DNA of 64,000 bases, from NCBI RefSeq assembly GCF_002964975.1, contig NZ_PSZM01000046.1:124001-188000 (forward strand). Direction: 5' to 3'. The notes below the pieces were generated by a model, which ran no database searches, was not told where the DNA came from, and saw only the letters and a program-made list of their open reading frames with translations. The translations under genes and the position numbers were made by a program. Below, one piece after another: positions 9,771 through 18,057 of this stretch. The stretch comes from Apibacter adventoris. GTDB lineage: Bacteria > Bacteroidota > Bacteroidia > Flavobacteriales > Weeksellaceae. Positions within the stretch are counted from its first letter, which is position 1. Every line of letters starts with the position of its first letter.

Positions 9771-9778
9771 AAGGAATT
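9771..9778 (-). promoter_or_regulatory. -7 promoter box upstream of cydAB
   Basis: TAAATTTG on the minus strand, 43 bp upstream of the cydA ATG, matches TAnnTTTG. No clear -33 TTG was found at the ideal distance. Confidence 0.4.
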
Positions 9779-9940
9779 ATATATACTAAAAGTTTAATAA
9801 TTGTATTTTTTTATAGCTGTATATAAGTGTTTGAGATTTCTAGTTAAATTAGTATAGATGTTTAAATATTTTTCTATAAATAAATTATAATAAGAGAACA
9901 GAGAAATATATTATAGATTTGAAAGAAATAAAAAAACAAA

Positions 9941-10211
9941 ATGAAAAATAAGATTTGGTTTGTCTTTATTTTAATATTTAGAATTACTAGTGTTAGTTGT
10001 ACACAAAAGAAAAATATTAATGGTGATTTATATATATTTTGTTTAAAATTTCAGTTAATGATAAAACTTTAGATCCCACTTATAAAAGGCTAACTCAAAA
10101 ATCATAAAATGGAAAGATTAATGCAGAAATTCAATAGAATTTTTAATTCATGAAAAAGCGAATGATGTAGATAATATATTTAATTTTAATAAAGAAAAAT
10201 ATATTATCTGA
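9941..10211 (+). pseudogene. Decayed small lipoprotein gene
   Basis: An ATG at 9941 starts a lipoprotein-like N-terminus (MKNKIWFVFILIFR, then VSCTQKKN) that stops at 10072 after 43 residues. Coding-like sequence continues in another frame (ISVNDKTLDPTYKRLTQKS, stop, NGKINAEIQ) and, after a further shift, as IEFLIHEKANDVDNIF to a TGA at 10209-10211. The pieces have normal composition for this genome and look like one gene of about 85-90 codons broken by at least two frameshifts and a stop. Function unknown. A short functional peptide of 43 residues cannot be excluded but is less likely. Confidence 0.5.
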
Positions 10212-10236
10212 TAAGAGTTATATAATGTATTAAAAA

Positions 10237-10503
10237 TTATTTTATAAAATTCTTAGGATTTGCTTTAAATTCTTCCTTACAATTGGAACTACAAAATCCA
10301 TATAATTTACCATCATAAGTAAGAGTATCTTTTAAATGTTTGGAAGTTGGCATTTGACAAACAGGGTCTAGTTTATTAATAACTTTAACATTTGAAAGAA
10401 CTTCTTTATCATTATTAGGCATTACATTATCTTTTTCTTTAGAGTTACAAGATATGATTGAAGATAATACAATTATTGATAAAAACAATATTTTTCCTTT
10501 CAT
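10237..10503 (-). CDS. YHS-domain lipoprotein
   Basis: 88 residues. A signal peptide ends in a lipobox-like SSIISC, so the mature protein should be lipid-anchored at Cys 19 or 20. The C-terminal part, LDPVCQM (about 46-52) then YGFCSSNCKEEFKANP, is a YHS/TRASH-type domain: paired Cys residues that bind a metal ion, often copper or another heavy metal. Such lipoproteins often accompany metal handling or respiratory enzymes; here it lies downstream of cydAB but across a decayed gene. Single gene with no clear operon partner. Confidence 0.8.
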   Translation of the reverse strand: MKGKILFLSIIVLSSIISCNSKEKDNVMPNNDKEVLSNVKVINKLDPVCQMPTSKHLKDTLTYDGKLYGFCSSNCKEEFKANPKNFIK

Positions 10504-10559
10504 TTTATAAGGTGTTTATTATTAATCAAAGATGGGAAAAAATCTGGTAAATAACAAGT

Positions 10560-11324
10560 TTATTTTTGGCGCCACATTTCTGTCAATTTAATAAAATCAT
10601 CTACAGATAATTGTTCTGCTCTTAAAGATAAATAATTGTGATTGCTCAAATATTCAGGAATAGCCAAAGATTTGAGGGCATTTCTTAATGTTTTTCTGCG
10701 CTGATTAAATCCTGCTTTAACAATTCTTATAAAAAGATTGTTGTCTATTCCCTCAATGGTATCTCTATATCTGGTTAACCTTATGACAGCAGATTTAACC
10801 TTAGGCGGAGGAATGAACACATGTTCATGTACAGTAAAAAGATACTCAGTTTTATAATAAGCCTGTGTAAGAACCGATAATATTCCGTATATTTTATTTC
10901 CTTTAGCAGCTACTATTCTCTCTGCAACCTCTTTTTGAAACATGCCTACCATTTCAGGGATCAAAGATTTATTTTCTAATATTTTAAAAATAATTTGAGA
11001 AGAAATATTGTATGGAAAATTACCAATTATAGCCAAAGATTGATTAAAAAGCGAGGGTATATCTAGTTTTAAAAAATCTCCTACAATATGGTTTTTTAAT
11101 TGTGGATAGTGGATTAGAAGATATTCAATTGATTCGGTATCTATTTCAGAAACAAAAGTTTCAATATTTTTTTGTAGCAAAAATTCAGTTAAAACACCCA
11201 TTCCCGGACCTATTTCCAAAACTTTCAGGTAGTTTGCATACGTTAAAGAATTTATAATTTTAGAAGCTATATTTGGGTCATTTAAAAAATGTTGACCTAA
11301 ATGTTTTTTAGGTTTAACTCTCAA
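10560..11324 (-). CDS. rsmA: 16S rRNA dimethyladenosine transferase
   Basis: 254 residues (family about 260-275). Begins MRVKPKKHLGQHFLNDPN, the family signature, followed by the SAM-binding EIGPGMGVLTEFL (about 37-49) and the catalytic motif GNFPYNISSQII. The C-terminal domain has FNQRRKTLRNALK. RsmA (KsgA) dimethylates two adjacent adenosines in the 3' hairpin of 16S rRNA and acts as a late 30S assembly checkpoint. It is divergent from ftsX, with an 85-bp gap holding both promoters. Confidence 0.97.
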   Translation of the reverse strand: MRVKPKKHLGQHFLNDPNIASKIINSLTYANYLKVLEIGPGMGVLTEFLLQKNIETFVSEIDTESIEYLLIHYPQLKNHIVGDFLKLDIPSLFNQSLAIIGNFPYNISSQIIFKILENKSLIPEMVGMFQKEVAERIVAAKGNKIYGILSVLTQAYYKTEYLFTVHEHVFIPPPKVKSAVIRLTRYRDTIEGIDNNLFIRIVKAGFNQRRKTLRNALKSLAIPEYLSNHNYLSLRAEQLSVDDFIKLTEMWRQK

Positions 11325-11409
11325 TGTTAATAGTTTTTAACAATTTTTTATAGTCAAAATTACATTAAAATATATTAGGATTTTATACTTTAGCAAATAT
11401 TTTATAAAT

Positions 11410-12309
11410 ATGGCTTCAAAATTAGATAGGATTAATAAGAATAGATTGCGTTCATCAAACGTAACAGTGGTTATAAGTATATCTCTTGTATTGTTTTTGA
11501 TTGGAATTATTGGAATGATTATTATTAATGCAAATTCATATATTGATTATTTAAAAGAACAAATGGTAATTGAGGTGTTTTTTAAAAATGAAAAAGATAA
11601 AAAAGATTTGGTGAAAAATGAAAAATCTCAGTTATTATATTTAGATACTGTTAGAACAAATCCCTACGTAAAATCAGCAAAATATATATCTAAAAAACAA
11701 GCAGTCCAAATAGCTAAAAAAGATTTAGGAGTAGATTCTGAAGCCTTATTTGAAGAAGATATATTTCCTGCGTCTATAACAGTAGCACTAAAGCCTGAAT
11801 ATATAGATTCTACACATATTGAAACAATTAAACATCAATTACAAAAAAGTAAAATTGTAGATGAAGTAAAGTCTGATAGTCAACTTTTATCACAAATGAA
11901 TAAAGGAGTTAACAAAATTACTATTGGTATTTCAGTTCTTGCAGTAATTATTCTACTTATTTCTGTTTCTTTAATTAATAATTCAATAAGGCTTAAAATT
12001 TATTCTAAAAGATTTATTATTAAAACCATGCAATTAGTAGGAGCTAAACGCTTTTTTATTATGAAACCTTTTTTAGGGCAAGCCATTGTATTAGGTTCTA
12101 TAGGGGCAGTTATAGCATTAATATTGCTTTCTGGTGTAAATTACGGTTTAATCCATTATAATATTTTACCTCCTATAGTAGAATATAGCAATTATATACT
12201 TTTATTTTTGTTTATCTTAATATTAGGAGTTTTAATTACTACCCTCAGCACATGGTTAGCTACCTGGAGGTTTTTAAGATTAAAACTAGATGATTTATAT
12301 TATTCCTAA
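11410..12309 (+). CDS. ftsX: Cell-division ABC transporter permease FtsX
   Basis: 299 residues with the FtsX plan: one N-terminal membrane span (about 18-40), an extracytoplasmic domain (about 41-165) and three C-terminal spans. ATWRFLRLKLDDLYY closes the protein. FtsX works with the ATPase FtsE to control peptidoglycan hydrolases at the septum; ftsE is not adjacent, which is usual in this phylum. First gene of ftsX-DUF3098-uppP, a conserved order in Flavobacteriia. A near-consensus -7 box TACTTTAG lies at 11386-11393. Confidence 0.95.
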   Translation: MASKLDRINKNRLRSSNVTVVISISLVLFLIGIIGMIIINANSYIDYLKEQMVIEVFFKNEKDKKDLVKNEKSQLLYLDTVRTNPYVKSAKYISKKQAVQIAKKDLGVDSEALFEEDIFPASITVALKPEYIDSTHIETIKHQLQKSKIVDEVKSDSQLLSQMNKGVNKITIGISVLAVIILLISVSLINNSIRLKIYSKRFIIKTMQLVGAKRFFIMKPFLGQAIVLGSIGAVIALILLSGVNYGLIHYNILPPIVEYSNYILLFLFILILGVLITTLSTWLATWRFLRLKLDDLYYS

Positions 12310-12345
12310 ATTTGCAATAAATTAGCAAATTGAAAAAAGATACCA

Positions 12346-12636
12346 ATGAAGAAAAAAACAGATCAAAAAAAACTTTCCGAGACTTCAAAAATGTTTCTTT
12401 TTGGAAAGAAAAATTATATATATATGTTTATAGGAGTTGGATTGATTGCACTAGGATTATTATTAATGACAGGCCCAGATGCCAATACAATAAATGGAGT
12501 ATATGATAAAAATAACTGGAATGAAGATATTTTTAGTTTTAGAAGAATACGTTTAGCTCCTATTTTTATTGTGCTTGGTTTTATCGTAGAGGTTTATGCT
12601 ATAATGACAAGTTCAACTAAAAAAGAAAATTCTTAA
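12346..12636 (+). CDS. DUF3098 small membrane protein
   Basis: 96 residues. Two hydrophobic spans (about 25-43 and 70-87) flank a soluble segment containing MTGPDANTINGVYDKNNW and FSFRRIRLAPIFIVLGF, which is the DUF3098 signature. The family is nearly confined to Bacteroidota and almost always sits between ftsX and uppP, as here, with only 3 bp to uppP. Its function is unknown; the context suggests the cell envelope or division. Confidence 0.9.
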   Translation: MKKKTDQKKLSETSKMFLFGKKNYIYMFIGVGLIALGLLLMTGPDANTINGVYDKNNWNEDIFSFRRIRLAPIFIVLGFIVEVYAIMTSSTKKENS

Positions 12637-12639
12637 TTT

Positions 12640-13461
12640 ATGAGTACCGTAGAAGCAATAATCATTGCTATTGTAGAAGGTCTTACTGAATATTTGCCTG
12701 TTTCGTCTACAGCTCATATGATTTTTACCAGTTCCATTTTAGGTATTCAGGAAGATAATTTCTTAAAAATGTTTGAATATTGTATACAATTTGGTGCCAT
12801 ATTAGCTGTTGTTGTATTATACTGGAAAAAATTCTTTGATTTTAAAAAACTTAATTTCTATATCAAATTAGTTTGTGCGGTTATACCAGCCTTGATTTTA
12901 GGAAAATTATTTAGTGATAAAATAGATGCAATTTTAGAAAAACCTATCCCCATAGCCATAGTCTTGGTAATTGGAGGTTTTATATTATTATTTATAGATA
13001 AATATTTTAAAAAACCTACTGTTTTCAAGGAAGAAGATATTTCTATCAAACAAGCTGTAGTTATAGGCTTTTGGCAATGTTTAGCAATGATGCCAGGAAC
13101 CAGTAGGTCAGCAGCATCCATTATCGGAGGGATGCAACAAAAATTAACTAGAGAAGTTGCAGCTGAATTTTCCTTTTTTTTAGCTGTACCTACTATGTTG
13201 GCTGTAACTGTATATTCACTTACTTTAAAAAAATGGAAAGAGGGAAATATAGAAATGAGAGGTTATGAAATATTAGCATCCAATAGCGATAAATTAGGTG
13301 TTTTTTTATTAGGAAATTTTGTAGCTTTTATAGTAGCTATTTTTGCTATTAAATTTTTTGTAGGAGTAATAAAAAAATTTGGCTTTAAAATTTGGGGATG
13401 GTATAGAATCATTGTAGGGATTCTTTTATTAGTATATTTTTTCTTTTACCAAGAAAGTTAA
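12640..13461 (+). CDS. uppP: Undecaprenyl-diphosphatase
   Basis: 273 residues, full length. The active-site blocks EGLTEYLPVSSTAHM (about 13-27) and MPGTSRSAASIIGGM (about 150-164) are both present, with about eight membrane spans. BacA/UppP removes a phosphate from undecaprenyl diphosphate so the lipid carrier can be reused for peptidoglycan and other envelope polymers; extra copies give bacitracin resistance. Last gene of the ftsX operon. Confidence 0.97.
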   Translation: MSTVEAIIIAIVEGLTEYLPVSSTAHMIFTSSILGIQEDNFLKMFEYCIQFGAILAVVVLYWKKFFDFKKLNFYIKLVCAVIPALILGKLFSDKIDAILEKPIPIAIVLVIGGFILLFIDKYFKKPTVFKEEDISIKQAVVIGFWQCLAMMPGTSRSAASIIGGMQQKLTREVAAEFSFFLAVPTMLAVTVYSLTLKKWKEGNIEMRGYEILASNSDKLGVFLLGNFVAFIVAIFAIKFFVGVIKKFGFKIWGWYRIIVGILLLVYFFFYQES

Positions 13462-13733
13462 TTTTATAGACTTCCCCTTTAATTTTTTTTGAAAAGATAA
13501 TTTTCTGATTATAGTTTATATAATTGAAATTATATAATATAATAAACCCACTTCTGTAATCAGTTTTTTATTATTACTGACATAAATAAAGTATTTAAAA
13601 GAAAAAGTGTTCGTTCATTTTAAGTAGTTAAGAATTCTCATAAAATATTAATTTAGTGTAGATACTTCTAAATTATCTTAAGTAAATTATAATTCATAAT
13701 TAAATTTTTCAATAAAATATATATGTCATTGAT
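13462..13733. other. Intergenic region after uppP
   Basis: About 270 bp without a plausible gene. It contains a short A/T inverted repeat around 13520-13540 (TATATAAT / ATTATATA). Nothing else recognised. Confidence 0.4.
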
Positions 13734-13762
13734 AATGATATAACAAGGTATATCATTTTTTT
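13734..13762 (+). terminator. Terminator-like hairpin 270 bp after uppP
   Basis: Nine-bp perfect stem (13734-13742 and 13749-13757, loop ACAAGG) followed by a run of T on the plus strand. It may end uppP read-through or a short leader RNA, and lies 27 bp before the next gene. Confidence 0.5.
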
Positions 13763-13788
13763 ATGTTTAAATTGCACTTATTTTTATT

Positions 13789-14826
13789 ATGGATCAGGAA
13801 CAAATATTAGAAAAAGTGCATAAATTTTTATTCTCATATTTTAATTCCAGAGAATATGAAATTTCACCTATTACAAACAGTGCATCAGATAGAAAATATT
13901 TTAAAATAAAGTTTAATAAAGTATTTTTTATATTAACATTTAGTAGTAATATAGCAGAAACACAAACATTTTTATATTTTTCTAAAATATTCAAAAAAGA
14001 AGGTATTCCTGTACCGGAAATTTTGAAAGTAGACGCTGATTTGGATATTTATTTACAGGAATATTTAGGAAATCAAAATTTATTTTCAATAGTAAATCAA
14101 GAAGGAGAAAATATAAAAATTAAAAAATTATATGAACAATCCTTAGATGACTTAATAAAACTACAATTTAAAGTATCCAAAAAAATAGATTATTCACAAT
14201 GTTATGATTTTTGTAGGTTTGATAGAAATATAATTTTTAATGATTTAAATTATTTTAAATTTTATTTTTTTATGCCTTTGGAAATACCCTATTCTAATAA
14301 TAAATTATTGCATGAATTTTATCAAATTGGGAAAAAAATAGAACAATTATCTCCCCAAGGTTTTGTATTTCGAGATTTCCAATCCAGAAATATTATGATT
14401 AAAGAATCTAAACCGTATTTTATAGATTATCAGGGAGGAATGAAAGGAAATACTTTATATGACCTTGTGTCTTTATTATGGCAAGCAAAAGTTCATCTAT
14501 CAGTAAAATTAAAAGAAGATTTAAAATACTATTATGTAGAAAAAGTTAAAGATATAAGTCATTTATCCATAGATCAGTTAGAAGAAGCCTATCAATACTG
14601 TTTGCTTATAAGGCTATTGCAAGTTTTAGGAGCTTATGGATTTCGAGGAATGTTTCAAAAAAAAGAACATTTTATTAATAGCATAAGTCTAGGATTAGAT
14701 AATTTAAAATGTTGGATGGGGCAAAGTACTATTATTAAAAATTATCCTGAATTATATAAAATCATTTCCAGTTTATTTAATAAAGATGTAGAAAATAAAA
14801 TTAATGACATAATAAATAAATCATGA
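13789..14826 (+). CDS. APH-fold sugar/aminoglycoside-type phosphotransferase
   Basis: 345 residues with the aminoglycoside phosphotransferase/choline kinase fold. A nucleotide loop NSASDRKYFKI (30-40) is followed by the catalytic loop FRDFQSRNIM (194-203, catalytic Asp196) and the metal-binding block IDYQGG (212-217). The FRDFQSRN/IDYQ form is typical of AmgK-like amino-sugar kinases rather than antibiotic resistance enzymes. The stop overlaps the start of the RapZ-C-terminal-like gene (ATGA), so translation is coupled. Neighbourhood with a glucosamine-sensing RapZ domain points to phosphorylation of an amino sugar in cell-wall recycling or precursor synthesis; this is inference, and a MurU-type nucleotidyltransferase is not next to it. 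Confidence 0.85.
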   Translation: MDQEQILEKVHKFLFSYFNSREYEISPITNSASDRKYFKIKFNKVFFILTFSSNIAETQTFLYFSKIFKKEGIPVPEILKVDADLDIYLQEYLGNQNLFSIVNQEGENIKIKKLYEQSLDDLIKLQFKVSKKIDYSQCYDFCRFDRNIIFNDLNYFKFYFFMPLEIPYSNNKLLHEFYQIGKKIEQLSPQGFVFRDFQSRNIMIKESKPYFIDYQGGMKGNTLYDLVSLLWQAKVHLSVKLKEDLKYYYVEKVKDISHLSIDQLEEAYQYCLLIRLLQVLGAYGFRGMFQKKEHFINSISLGLDNLKCWMGQSTIIKNYPELYKIISSLFNKDVENKINDIINKS

Positions 14827-15236
14827 AAAAAACACTGCAAATTTTAGTTCAAAGTTTTTCTTATCGTAAAGGATATCCGGAAGATCCAGCTGGGAATGGG
14901 GGAGGATTTGTTTTTGATTGTCGTGGCATTTTAAATCCCTATAGATTTGGAAATTTAAAATATCTCACAGGTAAAGATAAAGAAGTTGAAGAATTTTTTG
15001 TTGAAAAAACGGATATGCCAGAATTTATTGAATCTATAAAAAAGATTATTGATATTACAATTAACAATTATTTAGAACGTGAATTTTCAGATTTACAAAT
15101 TAATTTTGGATGTACTGGGGGGCAACATAGATCTGTATATTCTGCAGAAAAAATAGCATTATATATAATTGAAAAATATCCTCAAACTCGAGTTTCCCTT
15201 GTACATAGAAATTCTAAAAATTGGATGTTGAAATAG
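14823..15236 (+). CDS. Stand-alone RapZ C-terminal domain protein
   Basis: 137 residues corresponding only to the C-terminal domain of RapZ, without the N-terminal P-loop kinase-like domain. FDCRGILNPYR (31-41) and GCTGGQHRSV (96-105) are the conserved blocks; VHRN follows near the end. In enterobacterial RapZ this domain binds glucosamine-6-phosphate and the small RNA GlmZ. Here it overlaps the upstream kinase gene by 4 bp, so the two products probably act together. Its ligand in this phylum is not known; an amino-sugar phosphate is the reasonable guess. Confidence 0.85.
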   Translation: MKKTLQILVQSFSYRKGYPEDPAGNGGGFVFDCRGILNPYRFGNLKYLTGKDKEVEEFFVEKTDMPEFIESIKKIIDITINNYLEREFSDLQINFGCTGGQHRSVYSAEKIALYIIEKYPQTRVSLVHRNSKNWMLK

Positions 15237-15258
15237 CTTATATAAAAAGCAAATAATT

Positions 15259-16083
15259 TTGAAGAATCTTATAAAATTATTATTTCTATTTTTTCAGTTG
15301 TTTATGTTCTCGTGTTATGGACAAAAAAATGTTATTAATTTTAATCCTAGATATTTACCTGATAAAATATATAAGAAAAATATTACTCAAATGTGTGTAA
15401 TACAATTGGAAATTCAGGGAAATAAAGAAATGTTAGAAGAAATAATAAAAAATGGAATTGAAAATCCTGCTATACAAACAGAAAAGGAAAGAGAAAAAAT
15501 ATTAATAACTACCGGTAAATTATCACCTAATCATACTTTTCCAATCTCAGGTAAAACAGAAAATATTGAAAATTCAAAGTTAAAAGGAATAGCATTTAAA
15601 GGATTTTGCAAATTAGGAAATTCTCCCATAATAAATTCGTTAGATTCCTTACAATTAAAAAAAGATATAGAGCAAAAATTGATTTTATATATTGAGAAAT
15701 TATTGCGAGAGAATATTATTTCTCAAAGAAAAATTAAAATTGGAGATAGTATTTCAGTTGTTTCACCACTTATTAATTATTCAACAGAAAATTTGAATAT
15801 AGATTTGAAAGAGGCGACTATTTATTATTTACAGAAAATAAAGGGGAAAAAAGTTTTTTTTAACTTTACTCAAAATTATATAACCAAAGCAGCTATTAAC
15901 AAATCACAGTTTTCAGGAAATGGGAAAGGAAAAGGAATTTTAGTTTATGATTTAGAAAAACAATTTATCATTTATAGTAAAAGTTCTGGAAAGGTAGAAT
16001 TAGATTCAGGCAATATATATCCAGACATTAATTTTAGTATAAAAATGAAATTTAATACAAAAGAGAAAAATACAATAAAATAA
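15259..16083 (+). CDS. Exported protein of unknown function
   Basis: 274 residues from a TTG start; no ATG lies near, and the TTG gives an intact signal peptide (MKNLIKLLFLFFQLFMFSC) with a Cys that could be a lipobox. The mature protein is Lys- and Ile-rich without motifs I recognise. Two segments, PNHTFPISGKTEN and SISVVSPLINYSTENL, are probably beta strands. It lies 22 bp after the RapZ-domain gene and 18 bp before panB, so it is in the same transcription unit. Function unknown. Confidence 0.65.
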   Translation: MKNLIKLLFLFFQLFMFSCYGQKNVINFNPRYLPDKIYKKNITQMCVIQLEIQGNKEMLEEIIKNGIENPAIQTEKEREKILITTGKLSPNHTFPISGKTENIENSKLKGIAFKGFCKLGNSPIINSLDSLQLKKDIEQKLILYIEKLLRENIISQRKIKIGDSISVVSPLINYSTENLNIDLKEATIYYLQKIKGKKVFFNFTQNYITKAAINKSQFSGNGKGKGILVYDLEKQFIIYSKSSGKVELDSGNIYPDINFSIKMKFNTKEKNTIK

Positions 16084-16101
16084 ACATTTTATTAAATCCT
16101 T

Positions 16102-16917
16102 ATGTCTATACACTTTGAATTAAAAAAAATTACTACAGAAACTTTAAAAAAAATGAAAGTTTCCGGAGAAAAAATTTCTATGTTAACCGCTTATGATTAT
16201 TCTATGGCAAAGCTTGCTGATGAAGGAGGATTAGAAGCTATATTAGTTGGAGATTCAGCAGCAAATGTTATGGCTGGTTATGAAAGTACATTACCTATTA
16301 CATTAGATCATATGATTTATCATGCGCAATCGGTGGTTCGAGCCGTTAAAAGAGCATTGGTAATAGTAGATTTGCCTTTTGGTACATATCAGTCAGACCC
16401 TATACAAGCCTATAATTCAGCTGTAAGAATAATGAAAGAATCAGGAGCTTCAGCAATCAAAATAGAAGGAGGAGAAGAAATAAAAGATTCTATAAAATCA
16501 ATTTTAAATTCAGGTATTCCTGTTATGGGACATTTAGGGCTTACTCCCCAATCTATTAATAAATTTGGGTCATTCAAGCTAAGGGCAAAAGAACTAGATG
16601 AAGCAGAAAAGTTAATTTCCGATGCCAAATTACTTGAAAAATTAGGGTGTTTTTCTATAGTTTTAGAAAAAATTCCTTCAGATTTAGCAGAAAAAATCTC
16701 TCGAGAATTAAGTATTCCTATTATAGGTATAGGAGCAGGTAATGAAACTGATGGACAGGTGTTGGTAATACATGATTTATTGGGTATGAATAAAGACTTT
16801 AAACCTAAATTTGTCCGTAAATACTTAAATCTTCATGAAGAAATAACAGAAGCTGTTTCACAATATGTTAAAGATGTAAAAAGCAAAAATTTCCCAAATA
16901 AAGAAGAAAGTTTTTAA
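16102..16917 (+). CDS. panB: 3-Methyl-2-oxobutanoate hydroxymethyltransferase
   Basis: 271 residues, normal length. [47 protein letters not shown] and [11 protein letters not shown] are family blocks; the Asp residues after VGD and VDLP bind magnesium. PanB transfers a hydroxymethyl group from methylene-tetrahydrofolate to 2-oxoisovalerate to make ketopantoate, the first committed step to pantothenate and coenzyme A. panC and panD are not in the window. Confidence 0.97.
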   Translation: MSIHFELKKITTETLKKMKVSGEKISMLTAYDYSMAKLADEGGLEAILVGDSAANVMAGYESTLPITLDHMIYHAQSVVRAVKRALVIVDLPFGTYQSDPIQAYNSAVRIMKESGASAIKIEGGEEIKDSIKSILNSGIPVMGHLGLTPQSINKFGSFKLRAKELDEAEKLISDAKLLEKLGCFSIVLEKIPSDLAEKISRELSIPIIGIGAGNETDGQVLVIHDLLGMNKDFKPKFVRKYLNLHEEITEAVSQYVKDVKSKNFPNKEESF

Positions 16918-16945
16918 ATAATTCTTTTAATATTTTGTATTCAAT

Positions 16946-17629
16946 ATGAATTTTGAAGAGCAAATACTTTTTGAAGATAATCACATTATTATAATTAATA
17001 AAAAATCAGGACAAATTGTACAAGGAGATAAAACTGGTGATGTTCCATTGGTAGATGAAGTTAAAAATTACTTAAAAAATAAATATAATAAACCCGGTAA
17101 TGTATTTGCCGGTTTAGTACATAGGTTAGATAGACCCACATCCGGAATTGTAATTTTTGCTAAAACCAGTAAAGCATTAAGTCGCCTAACTCAAATGCTC
17201 AAAAAAAGGGAAATTAAAAAGACATATTGGGCAGTAATAAAAAAAAAGAATTTGCCTGAAAGTCAGCGTTTAGTACATTATTTAAAAAAGAATGAAAAAA
17301 ATAATAAAACTATAGCATATAATCATCCATTTCAAAATGCTAAAGAAGCAATATTAACTTATCATATAATTAAAAAATCGGATCACTATCAATTATTAGA
17401 AATAAATTTAGAAACAGGAAGACATCATCAAATCAGAGCCCAATTAAGTGCGATAGAATGTCCTATTAAAGGAGATTTAAAATATGGTTTTGAACGATCT
17501 AATGCGGACGGGAGTATACATTTATTAGCTAGAAAAATAGAATTTATACATCCAGTAAAAAAAATAAAAATTTTTTTAGAAGCCCCTGTTCCTCAAAATG
17601 ATAATCTATGGAAAAGCTTTCAAAAATAA
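16946..17629 (+). CDS. RluA-family rRNA/tRNA pseudouridine synthase
   Basis: 227 residues. The catalytic block VHRLDRPTSGIVIFAKTSKA (Asp in HRLDR) is present, as is the ETGRHHQIRAQLSAI block of the RluA family. There is no N-terminal S4 domain, making it a short RluA/RluC-like enzyme. It converts uridine to pseudouridine in RNA; the exact site cannot be told from sequence. Lies 28 bp after panB and overlaps the next gene by 22 bp. Confidence 0.92.
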   Translation: MNFEEQILFEDNHIIIINKKSGQIVQGDKTGDVPLVDEVKNYLKNKYNKPGNVFAGLVHRLDRPTSGIVIFAKTSKALSRLTQMLKKREIKKTYWAVIKKKNLPESQRLVHYLKKNEKNNKTIAYNHPFQNAKEAILTYHIIKKSDHYQLLEINLETGRHHQIRAQLSAIECPIKGDLKYGFERSNADGSIHLLARKIEFIHPVKKIKIFLEAPVPQNDNLWKSFQK

Positions 17630-18024
17630 ATTTTGTGAAATTAAGATTTAGTATTTATGATTTTCTATTTAGCTTATTATTTTTTCTACTTGAGATTTTT
17701 ATTGGTCTTTTTGTAAAAGATCATTTTATAAGACCTTGGGGCGGAGACTTTTTAGTGATATTTTTAATTTATTATTTTATAAAGGCATTTATAAAAATAC
17801 CCTCTCTATTACTTATATTTTTAGTTCTAATTTTTGCGTGTTTAGTAGAAATTGGTCAATATTTTCATATAGTAGATATATTAGAAATTAAAAATAAGAT
17901 ATTAAGAATAGCTATCGGAAATTCTTTTAGTTGGGGTGATATATTAGTCTATATTTTGGGGGCCATTACTTGTTACTATTTTGATAGCAAAATATTTAAT
18001 AAAAAAGGGAAAATTTCTAATTAG
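17608..18024 (+). CDS. DUF2809 membrane protein
   Basis: 138 residues with four hydrophobic spans. FIRPWGGDFLVIFLIYY and the later ACLVEIGQYFHI and SWGDILVYILGA blocks match the DUF2809 family of small integral membrane proteins. The start overlaps the pseudouridine synthase gene by 22 bp, so the exact start is uncertain, but an ATG inside the overlap gives an intact N-terminus. Function of the family is unknown. Confidence 0.8.
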   Translation: MEKLSKINFVKLRFSIYDFLFSLLFFLLEIFIGLFVKDHFIRPWGGDFLVIFLIYYFIKAFIKIPSLLLIFLVLIFACLVEIGQYFHIVDILEIKNKILRIAIGNSFSWGDILVYILGAITCYYFDSKIFNKKGKISN

Positions 18025-18036
18025 AAATCTTCCCTT
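18006..18036. terminator. Bidirectional terminator between convergent genes
   Basis: Inverted repeat AAGGGAAAATTTCT / AGAAATCTTCCCTT with one mismatch and a 4-nt loop. It overlaps the stop codon of the DUF2809 gene and is followed by T-rich sequence; the facing lipoprotein gene ends 22 bp further on. Confidence 0.65.
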
Positions 18037-18057
18037 TATTTATAATTTAAATTTAAA

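Noticed and set aside
13789-14826. Antibiotic (aminoglycoside) resistance kinase
   Set aside because: The FRDFQSRN/IDYQGG motifs and coupling to a RapZ-type domain fit amino-sugar kinases better than resistance enzymes.
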